A stretch of 64,000 nucleotides of DNA, taken from contig NC_071669.1 of assembly GCF_028554725.1 (NCBI RefSeq), positions 9,076,501-9,140,500 on the forward strand, read 5' to 3'. A program made the translations under genes and the position numbers. The notes under the pieces are model-generated. The model was given only the letters and a program-made list of their open reading frames with translations. It made no database searches and had not been told where the DNA came from. This DNA comes from Zeugodacus cucurbitae (taxonomy: Eukaryota > Arthropoda > Insecta > Diptera > Tephritidae). Of the stretch, positions 51,901 to 63,900 are shown piece after piece. The first letter of the stretch is position 1, and every line of letters starts with the position of its first letter.

Positions 51901-54900
51901 TTTCCAAGTTTCTGCCGGGCAAGGGTGGTTAGTTGACTGCAGCAGCAGCAGTGAGAGTGGTCCAGCGCACATACAAGTCTGTATTTATTTTTATATGTGC
52001 ATGTGTGCCGCACATGTTGGTGCAACAGCGCATAATTGCAAGCGAAAAGAAGTCAAGCAGGCACGGCTAATTAACCGTTACACCGGGTGTCGAACAGCTG
52101 TTTGCAGCATGTTGCAGGCGCAACGAATGCAAGCCGAGCAACCGACGAGTGAGTGAGTGAGACGCTCGCAATCACGCCAACAAATGCCGGTTTTTTGTTT
52201 ACAAAGCGAGTGCAGCACCATGGAGTTGTTGTTATTATTGTAGTATGAGCCAGTGCTGCACTCGTTGCCTTCGTGCGACACATGTGGTGGTTGGCGGCAG
52301 GCGGCTTGCTGCTGCTGTTGCCCACTTTCTTGACTTGCCTTATTTATTTACAGTTATGCAATTTTTCTTGCGCTGCCTGCCATTTGATTGTATTTGGCTG
52401 TAGGATGATTGTGGATAATGTGAATCATATAGATATGTATGTATGTACTGATATGTCAAACATTCTTCCTGTTACGATTTCAATTTCATTCAATTAATAA
52501 ACCAGTTAATGGATTTAACAATGGAAGGATGCATATTTGAAATATTTTTCTTTTTAGGAAAATAGTTTGAATTTATTACGGTTAACATTTCTTTGGGGTC
52601 GGAAATTTTTTATTAATGTTGTTTTCTTTGGACTTTTTGGAGAACTATTTTTCCCGGGTCGATTGCAATTTAGGGGATTGGAACATTCTAGGATTTTTCT
52701 AAACATCGATCATTCATATTTTTTTGAGGGCTAAAATGCTCATACATACGCACTTTACTAGCGATTGACTAGAATCCCTATCGCCCAAAGAAGCTCTCTT
52801 GAAAAATATGATTCTGAAGATTGGCCGAATAGCTATCATTTTGGATCAAAATACCAAGACAAATTTTTTATACACTCAAATAAATATTTAATATCACCTG
52901 AAAGTAAAATATTCGACTCCTATCTCTGTACTGCCAGAATAAATTGTCGAAGTTAGGTCTTATTTGTGGGCTCTAGATCAACCATTTTGCCATAAATTAG
53001 ACGACCGAACTTTTGAATTTTTATTGGAAGCATTAGACTTCAAGGTAAGAGTAATAATTACGGATATGTTTTATCGATATCGTGGTGTGTTCAAAAAATT
53101 ACGGGAATTTTCGTTTTTTCGAAAAAAAAAAATTTATATTTTCACATTTATTCATTCGTATACATTAATTTTGTCATCTTTAAAATAGTCCTCAATTCAT
53201 ATCATGCACTTGTGCCAGTGCATTTTCCAAACGTAAAAAAAATTCTCAAACTCGATTTTTGGTGCTTTTTGAGCCTTTGACTCTTTCAGTGATTTCTCGT
53301 ATGCTTGTAAAACGACAGCCCTTAATAGTTATCTTTATTTTTGGAAATAGAAAAAAATCACACGAAGTCATGTTTGACGAATATGGAGGCTGGGAGACAG
53401 TCATTACAGTATTGTTTTCGGCCAATAATTCCCGAACAAGCAAAGAAGTGTGAGGTTTTAACAAACGAAAATCGCCAAACTCATACCTTAGCAGCTGTCA
53501 TAGTTTTTATACTCTCGCAACAAAGTTGCTAAAGAGAGTATTATAGTTTTGTTCACATAACGGTTGTTTGTAACACCCAAAACTAAACGAGTTATATATA
53601 GGGTTATATATACCAAAGTGATCAGGGTGAAGAGTGGAGTTCAAATCCGAATGTCTATCTAAGGATCGCACTATGAAGGCGCATATTTGGATGTAATTTT
53701 TTTTAATTGGGCGTGGTCCCGCCCCCTACTAAGTTTTTTGTACATATCTCGCAAACCAATAAAACTATATAAACCAAACTTTCTGCAGTCGTTTTTTTAG
53801 CCACTTCTTAATACAGTCCAAAAATGAAAGAAATCGGATAATAATCACGCCCACCTCCCATACAAAGGTTAGGTTGAAAATTACTAAAAGTGGGTTAACT
53901 CACTAACGAAAAACGTCAGAAACACTAAATTTCACATAAGAAATGGCAGATGGAAGCTGCACTCAGATTTTTTTACAAAATGGAAAATGGGCGTGGCGTC
54001 GCCCACTCATGGGACAAAAACCATATCTCAGGAACTACTCGACCGATTTCAATACTTCAAAACTTGGTTTGTAATAGTTTCCTTGCATCCCAATGATATG
54101 TTGTAAAAATAGGCCAAATCGCTTCACAACCACGCCTACTTCCTATATACCGGAACTTTGAAGACGATATGAATCGTTTACTTTACAATATATAAACTAA
54201 GCACTAGTGAAGATATCGGTGCAGAACTTTGCACAAATACTATGTTTATAGTGTGGCAGCCCCATTCTAAAAATCGCCGAAATCGGACCATAGGTTTTTA
54301 AGGTCCCATGTATCGAACACAAGGACCTCAGTGATTCTAACCTAATATTATGGTTTCCAACTTTCAATGGACTTTATACAATATATGTGACGAGTATGTG
54401 GGTCAAATTGTATATTATATAATATAAATAAAGTTAAATATATAAATTGCGAGAGTATAAAATATTCGGTTACACCCGAACTTAGCCCTTTCTTACTTGT
54501 TTACTTCTAACTTTAATAAATTCACCGCAAATAAAACAGAATGAATCAAAATCATTTTTACACTGACTTCATGCCATTTTTTAACTGAGTAATACACTAA
54601 TATTGTTGTACAGCTATAATAAACAGGTTAACATTCACTACTGTGTCTCTTACAAATAATAATACTGTTTACTTTCGGGTTAATCAAAGTGCTGCCATCA
54701 TTGATTTATGAAATAAATTAATATATAGTTATCAATGTAGATCAGCCCAAAGCAAACTTAAAGAACTAAAGAATAATATTTAAGTGTTTTCCAATGTCTA
54801 GAATCAGAATTCAAGCATGAGAACAGAAACCCAAAAAATTTTTTTTTTTTGTTGACCGGTGTAATATAAATTTGACAATTGAACTCTCCGAATCCGCGGA

Positions 54901-57900
54901 AATTTTAAATTTTACAATTCCCGTTATTTTTTGAACACACCATATAAACAATTTGATATCCTCAAAAAAGTACAAGACTGAACAAGCGGAATTTGTATAA
55001 AATTCGTTAGCAATAACGAAATTTCTAATAATTTCTGTAGTCGCACTTGCCTCACCTTGAACCCCGTAGACATGAATAACACGCACAAATATGTCTGTTT
55101 AATAAAGTAAAAGTCGATACAGGTTATTTATAGCACTAACAAGCATACAATTATTTACACATATGATTCTTCAATGTTAGCGATTGCGTGCTTTCGCAGA
55201 AATATGGGTCATTCAAATGAGGTCCATGATAAAACCGCAGACAAATAAATGAATACAAATACAAAGCTGTATGTTGCTGACAAGTTCTGTGTTGACTCTA
55301 CTCGTATTCGCGCACTATTTCAAGCGAACAATGGCAAAGCATATTTCGTGCTGGAAATTGGATATTAAAAAAATTATGAAAAAAAAATTATAAAAAACAC
55401 AAAAAAAACGAATTGAGACACAAAACATATTCTGCAAAAAATAAACAAAAAAATTTTTATTGAGCATAATGAAATTGCGGTGGCGCATGCCCCGAGTGCG
55501 AAATTGATACTTGTAAATAAAAATTGCAACAATAACGACAACAACAGCAGTAAATGCAAGCAACTGTGTGTGTTTTGAGCCAAAGCGCAAAGCAATGCAC
55601 AAATTGCTGCAATGAAGCCAATAAAGTTATTGCGATTATTGCAAAAACAAAAAATAAAAAAAAACAACAAAATTCAAGTCAAAGCTTGTAAAACAACACG
55701 ATCGGCGTTCACATTAAGCGTTTTGAAATGCCGCAAATTATGCGTGGCGTTAAGAAAGCTCCATAGCACACGCTCTTGACTGCCTCGGTGACGAGAGTGA
55801 TTTGTGGCGCTGCAAAGCAATATCCGTTGCGTCGCAATGTGGCAGTCTCATTTTACACTGTGTAACACTTTGACTGGCAGGAAGCTTTTAACTAACCGCT
55901 CGCTACCGGCTGTCAACTCTTGGCGTAGCTGTTGCGTTATCTTATTTATTGTGGTTTTTTCGCGTACAGAAGTCAAAATGAGTAGCTCATAAACGGTTTT
56001 GAGAGCGATAACAATCGAATTTATTATGAGATTTAGTAATAGTTTCGAATATTTTATATTTGAGTAATTTCACCAACGCTACTTGAGCTAAGTTTGAGTC
56101 GGTTGTTGGAGAAGCTTCAAGTGACCTAAAGAGCAATTCTTATGATCTCACTTATTAATAGATGTACACGTATTGGTTCGCTGTTCCAAAAAATTCTATA
56201 TTGGACTAGTAGGTTTGCATGTGTGTTTTATAACAAAAAGTGGTTGGGTCTAATGGCGATCCGGACAAAAGAAAGTAGAATTCAAAGTCATAACTTCCGA
56301 CATGTAAAGATTTTTTTCTAACTTGAGATCAAGATCAAATCCAAAATCAATCCTGAAAGTCTATATAGAATTGTCCGTGCTGATAGGAGGTTCTTTGGAC
56401 GGATCATTTTCGTATAATTTCATTTTATTAGGGTACCCTTGCGAATTTCTATAAAAATCTATGAAGAATATGAATCTTACAACAACAAAAATAAGAATTC
56501 AACCACTTAATTTTTGGTAATATCTCTTCCAATACTCTATGAATTACACGCTATGGTATACACAGCTTGAGAGAAAGAAGATTATAAGTGGTTCAAAAGA
56601 TAAAGACATTCGAATATTGAAGGATAGAAAGGACTAAACTCTCGCCGCAATCTTTGGTGTGCTTACTAGTCACTGTCAAATAGGCACACATACAGTGAAA
56701 TTAGCTACTTGGAGGAAGGCGTAGAGGAATCATCCAAGCACTTCCTCCTTCATTGTCCAGCATTCGCCAGACTAAGGTTGAAATACCTCGGAAGGTACAT
56801 CTTCGGTGAACTCAGCGAAAAGACAAGAGTCGAGATAAGCCGACTTAAGGACCTTGTAATAGATTCCAAGCATTTTGTTGAATTATAAGGGTATTGTCGA
56901 TCTCACAAAGGACTGTCGAAGCTATCTAAATGAGACTCTCTACAGTTGCCGAGATTTACACCTTGACCTAACCTATCAACCAATAATATCCAAAAATATT
57001 ATTTACATTTTTCAACTAATTAAGCAATTAATCAACTATGCGAACAGATCAAAACATTCAAGTGAATAAAAAATTTCACTTTTTCTCACACATCAAACCA
57101 CTGTGGTTTGCACATTTTTCGCTTTATCGTCTGTTATGCACATTATAACCCAAATTATTATTACCGGCTTGTGCTCTTTATTGCCATCCTCTTATCATTC
57201 ATCTCTTTTTTTGGCAACCAAAAACATTTTAGGTCATGGCTAACGACCGGTCAAGCGTGATCTGGCACGATGCGAAAATGTACTGACGTCAGACTGTAAA
57301 GAGTCTTGTAAATGTGTGTGGATTTATACGCATATGAAGCTTAATTCTCGTCTAGTCTCTGAGAGACTGAGTTAAACTAAATCCATAATTTTGTGTTAAA
57401 TAATTTAAAATATTTAATTTACTATATTTTGACCTCATGTCTATTTAACAAAAGAGCATTTTTTATACCCTGAACAGGGTATATTAAGTTTGTCACGAAA
57501 TTTGCAACACCCAGAAGGAAGCGTTGGAGGCCCTATAAAGTATATATATACATAAATGATCAGTATATTGAAATGAGTCGATTTAGCCATGTCTGTCTGT
57601 CTGTCCGTCCGTCCGTCTGTCTGTATATATACGAACTAGTCCTTCAGTTATTAAGATATCGTTTTGAAAATTTGCAGATGTTATTTTATCTTCAAGAAGC
57701 TGCTCATTTGTCGGAACTGCCGATATCGGACCACTATATCATATAACTGCCACACAAACTGAACGATCGGAATCAATGGCTTGTATGGAAAACTTCCGCA
57801 TTTTACTACATAACTTCACGAAATTTGGTGTGAGTTATTGTGCATAGAAATAATTTAATCTCCGAAAAAATTGTTCAGATCGGTTCACTATAGCATATAG

Positions 57901-60900
57901 CTGCCATACAAACTGAACGATCGGAATCAAGGGCTTGTATGAAAAACTTCCGCATTTGACGTGGTATCTTCACGAAATTTGACAAAGAAATGCACCTGTG
58001 AAGGGTATATTAGCTTCGGTACAGCCGAAGTTAATGTTTTTTTTTTTGTTTTATTTTCAAAAGCAAAAAAAAAAAAAAACAAAAATAAAATTAAAAGTTC
58101 ATCATATATATATACCGTTATATTAATTATATTAATATAATTAAAACACAAAACCCATAACCTGTTTTGTAATAAAATTAGCTACAGTGCGAATGTGTAC
58201 TGAGATGAGATTACTCATTATGTCTGACTCTATGACTTAATTTAATTTTCGTACATATTTCTACGCATAAGACGCCAAATCATGTTGAGAAAAGTGCAGC
58301 ATCACTTCGAAAAGTAAATTAGTTCAACTATCACTGAAAATTATTTAAAATTTTCATTGTTGCTGAGTGGTGAGCTAAACAATAGCGTGAAAAATAAATT
58401 AATTGAACCATGAAGAGTGCCAACGCCAAGGGCGCATATAGGTAAATGACATAACATAAGACACACATTCACAACTACTTCACCTCAATTTTGATATAGA
58501 CCCATTTTAATGACAAGAAATGGTGAATTTCTAATTTTGATGAAAATAAGTTCGAGTTTGATGGGGTAAGATTGAAGAAAACGACGATTTTGGAGAAAAA
58601 TTACTATATTTTCCAACACTTGAGCCACTCAAATCTTGTTCTACCGGTCAGAGAAATACGTTTTTTAGAGATCTGCAAAATAGGTCCCGTGAGGAAATAT
58701 TATTATCATTCAACAAAAATTTCTATCCTTCGAGTAACCCTTCGAAAAGTTTAGGAAACTTAAAGGGATCACAGGGGGTCAAATATACATAATACGTCAT
58801 CTAATTCCGTGAATTGAGCCGTGGCGATGGCGGAGGTTTGAGCCGGTGCGTTGTTATGGCGGAAGAACTGCTTTTTTTTCATCTATAATTTCTTATTATA
58901 GAGACCTGTGATCCAAACCTGCGAATCCTTTGTTTTTTGAGGGTCTTACGTTTTTAGGAATCACGCTCCTAACAATTGCTGATGATCCCCCGACGTTAAC
59001 TATCTAAAAGTAGTCAGCAAATGGATTCTAGTAAACTACCATGACTATTTCCTCATCCAGTTAATTTTTTAATCTCGACTTCTAAGAAAAATATCAGAGA
59101 CTTTTCCTACTACATAAGTCTTCCCTTTTCATTTCAGTCCATTATTATTTAATTAAGAAAACACATCATCCCACAATGAAACGCCGAAAGCTGCTACTCT
59201 GTTGGACCGTTCTACACTCTGGTCTCAGCCTAATTGCTTTTCTCACATTACTACTGAGTAAAACAACACAAGCGGCGATTGTACCGCCGCCTTGGAGTGA
59301 TCCAGAGAAGAATCCCTGCGCTAGCATGCCCGGTGGTTGGCAATTGCTCTATTGGCCGCCACTTAAGCAGTGTTTCAAAATCTTCACAATCGGCTATCCG
59401 TGTCCGGAGACGATGGAACTGAGCCCCGCCCCGAATGTGGGTAAAACGAAATCGGCGCGCCTCAATGCACCAGCAGCTGAATGTCGCTGTCCGCCGGGCA
59501 CCGCGCTAAGTGCGGAGACAAATAAATGTCATGAGATTTTCAAGCGTAGTCCATGCGAACATAGTGCATACTTTGCGCCATTACCGGAGGAACGTGCGGC
59601 CATCAGTAGTGGTCGAAGGTGAGTGATTAATATAAAATTTATTAGATATAATCAAGAATATTGGAGATTACATTGCTACTCGGACTGTCATAATAAAGGA
59701 CCTGTCAATGAACTGTCAAACTTTGTTTAGCTTATGACGTCACAAATCATTGCAATTTTATATCAAAAGCAGTTCAAAGAGACATTTTTTTATTATTTTC
59801 GTCTATTATCGTCTCTCTTTTATACAACTCACAGATCCAACAATCGTTGGGGCACTTGCAAACCGGCCAAACAATGTCCCTTGGGCATGATTTTTTGGGC
59901 GAAAGATGGCAGATGCTATGCGCAGTACACGAAAGGACCGTGTGTGAAAGGCAAACTACTGATATTGAATGAAGATGGACTGGGCGAGTGTAAGGTAAGT
60001 GTAGAGCTTAAAGCTTATGAGAAATATATGACTCTTCTTCGAATCTATTTTTAGTGTGAACCCGAAGGTGAACTGCTTGATTATTTTTACGATCCAGAAG
60101 AGACCTGTCACGAGCATTACACCAAAGGTCCTTGCTCAACACCCGGTGAGCTCTTTCTACCTGGTGGACGTTGCGATTGTCATCGGCATTTGCCGCACTA
60201 CAATGAGGATCATCAAATGTGCTACGAATTGAGTATAATTACGAATAATTCTATCTATTCTGAGTTTAACAACCGCTAAATCTGCCTATTTTATATTTAC
60301 AGACACACCAGGACCCTGTCCGCCGGGTCACATTTTCAATCTACCGGACAATTTTACGGCCGCCAACACTGCGACAGATATACCGCGTGCACAATGTCAA
60401 TGCAAAGACGGCTATGTGCCGTGGAATGATGGGCTATGCTATCGGCTGTATACAAGGGGCCCATGTGGACCCAACGAGTTTCTGATTAATGCCACCAATT
60501 GTGTGCGCAACTTTTGCGGCAAAAGTCGGCTGTATTTCCCCGATCAGAATACATGCTATCGCATTGGCTCACAAGGGCCATGCTCACTGCATCAGGTGGT
60601 CGTGTTCGACTTCACCGCACGACCTTCGGTTGATGGCATTTCTTATAACGGCATATGCGGTTGTTCTGGCGTCATTTGGAATCTCGATCAACAATGTTCG
60701 AATATCGATAATGGCGGCACCGAAGATGAGAATACATGCGAATCAACGCCGGGTATGGTCGAATTAAATGGTAATTGTTATAAGTTATATACGAGAGGAC
60801 CATGTGGACCGGGTCAATGGTTGGAACCGCTCAAAACACATACTCAGGGTCCACAAACACAACGATTCTTGGATACTAAAGCGAAATGTGTCTGTCGGCC

Positions 60901-63900
60901 GGGCTATACGCTGGCTGAAGGTGATGACGAAGAGGATCAAAATGTAGGACGTGCGCGCATAACACGCTGCAATGCGCCCACAGTGGGATTAGCGAGGTAT
61001 TTGAATAAACAACGTGAAAATACGAAATTTAATACAAATTTTAATTTTCCCAACTTTCAATTCTAAAACTAACAATGTCTAAGTATGTTTGTATGTATGT
61101 AAATATATATATATTAGATTTAAGTCGCTAATTGAAATGCTGTAAACTCTGCTGCAACCAATCCTATTTATAAAAGTAAACTATCAGCTATCCTCTTATA
61201 TATTTTTCGAATTATAAAAAAAACTCTGTGTTACTCTGAAAATAGTTACTCTACTCAGCTATTCAGCACTTAATTGGGTTCAATTATATGTGTATATAAA
61301 GATCCATATGTATATGTATTTAAATCTCTTAATTTTTAAAATGCTATCAACTATAAATGTGTCTAATCGATGCATGCCGAACTCCCTCTGCTCAACTATC
61401 CTGCTCTCTTGCCAACTGCTCTCAGCATGCCCGCATGTTTGCCTACATAAACGTAAACTCTTACGTATTATCACTAATTTATAATTATATATAAATTTAC
61501 TGTTATAAATATTTCTCGATTCTTTTCATATTTTTTTAGATGGTTTTTAGACATTTTCGGTTAGCACGGATAAATCAAACATAATGAAAGACATAAAATA
61601 TTGTATTAAATTAATTTATAAATTTAAAATAAAAATTTATGTAAACAACTAAACATTTAAGTTCGTCAAGAAATCATATTTTAATGCGAAGTAATAACTA
61701 GTAGTTTAAGTAAAGAAGCATTGTTATTGTGTGTTTGAGATTTCTGTGTGCCATTTGAAATAAAATGTATGAAATAAAAGTTGTATTTTAGAATTCTATG
61801 CGAATATTTCATATAATCACAAAAAAAAAAAATTATTTGGATGTAATTTTGTTGGGAGAGTGGGCGTGACCCCGCCCTAAATAGTATGTTTGTACATATC
61901 TCGTAAACTATTAAACTACAGCTATATAAACCAAATTTACTGCAGTCACTTCTCTTACGTACCCCTTTACACACCATAAAAATAGTTGAAATCGGATAAT
62001 AACCACGCCCACCTCCCATACAAAGGTTATGTTGAAAATTACTAAAAGTGTGTTAACTCACTGACGAAAACCGTCAGAAACACTAAATTTTCCAGAAGAA
62101 ATGCCAGAAAGAAGCTACACACAGATTAAAAAAAAATGGAAAATGGGCGTGGCGTCGCCCAGTTATGGGTCAAAAACCATATCTCAAAAACGACTCGACC
62201 GATTTCAATGAAATTCGGTATATAATATTTTCTTGACATCCTAATGATACAGATGAAAAATGTACGAATTCGGTTCACAACCACGCCTACTTCCCACATA
62301 ACTTAATTTTGAATTCCATCAATTCCTACACTTCATAATATTCGATTTTCAAATATCTCCCTTCCGCATTTTTGTCTTTTGAATTTCGCGACTATGTGTA
62401 AAGCGCTACAGAGCTCGTATCTGACAGTACCATACATCTTTGAAAGGTCTTGACATAACCTACAAAACGATGCTACACATGATTAGTTTGGATATTGTGT
62501 TCAACAGTAACGGAGGAATGGTTTCGACGATTCAGAGCGGGTGAAACCAGTCGGCGGAAAACCTGTGACGATGAATACCGATCAAATCATGGAAAACATC
62601 GAGTTAGAACATAGTTAGTCATCGAACTATTTTAAACCATCTGCAGAAAAAAGCTAGATGTTTGGGTGCCGCATGATTTGACGCAAAAAAACCTTCTGGT
62701 CCGAATCAATGCCTGCGATTTGCTGTTGAAACGGAACGAAGTCGACTCATTTTTGAAGCGGATGGTGACTGGCGTCGACAAATGGATCACATACGACAAT
62801 ATCAAGCGAAAACGGTCGTGGTGGAAGGTCGGTGACGGCCAGGAAGGTTTTTCTGTGTGTTCGGTGGGATTGGAAGGGAATCATCCACTATGAGCTGCTA
62901 CCTGACGCTTAATTCTACCGTCTACTGCGAACAACTGGACCGCTTGAAGCAGGCGATCGAATTGGCCAACAGGAAGGGTGTAGTATTCCACCATGACAAC
63001 GGCAGATGGGGAGATATTTGCCAACATAATATATACATCAGGAACCATTGAGGATAGCGGAATAAAACTTTGCCCAAATACTGTATTTGAGTTGTGGCAT
63101 CACTTGTGGAAAAATTGTCGAAATAGTATTATAACTTTTCAAGGATATCGAACATGAAGAATTTTGTGTCTAATTTTGTTCAACGAAATCAACGGTGAAT
63201 CTGTCAGATATTTTAATTTAATGCAGAGAGAATATTTTTCTTCTAATAGTGTGTCCCCTAGCTCCCATACACCTAATTTTTCCGAAAAAAACGATGGACG
63301 GTTATACCGCATATATCGGTTAATATGTGAGATATCTTAGCTAAAAAATGAGTGAAATCGGTTCAGGAATTACCTCAGTGCTCTTATACTATATATGATG
63401 ATTTTCGTTATTCTATTGGACTTTATGCCGAATTTATGGGTACGTTATAACACACACAATCTTAATAAAATATAGTTTTTAGTGCGTTATCTTAATAAAA
63501 TTTCTTCAATAAATTGCGAGAGTATAAAATGTTCGGTTGCACCCGCACTTAGCCTTTCCTTACTTGTTTTTTTTTTATATTTCTTTATCAAGTACCATAT
63601 TATAAAATTAAATATCCCTGTTTATTATATTGTTATTTTCAAATCTAACGCACTTACCTTAATTTTTCCTCCAACTCCTTGACTTCTTTTTCCAACGCTA
63701 TACGTTTTTCTTTGCAAAGTTTCAACTCAAATTCTAATTGATAAGCACGCTCTGTTTTAGCATCTAATTGTGACTAGATAAATAAAAAAAAAGATAATTA
63801 AATAAAAATTTTCATATTTAGTGCATTTTCTAGTGGAACCTACCAATATTTGATCTTTCTCACTCTCCAGCGAGACATAGGTCTTCTTTAGCGCTGCAAC

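Larger units (their letters stand above)
35885..63657 (-). other. 27.8-kb Bld10 intron
   Basis: It is inferred because the flanking exons join in exact phase 2 (AG|C). It contains the nested DUF4789 gene and at least twelve mobile elements or repeats listed separately. No further Bld10 exon was recognised within it, but a small skipped exon cannot be excluded. Confidence 0.65.

Noticed and set aside
52071..52325. Minus-strand 84-codon frame beginning MGNSSSK (myristoylation-like)
   Set aside because: No continuation, no family resemblance, no splice support; it lies in a CAA/CAG-rich non-coding patch.
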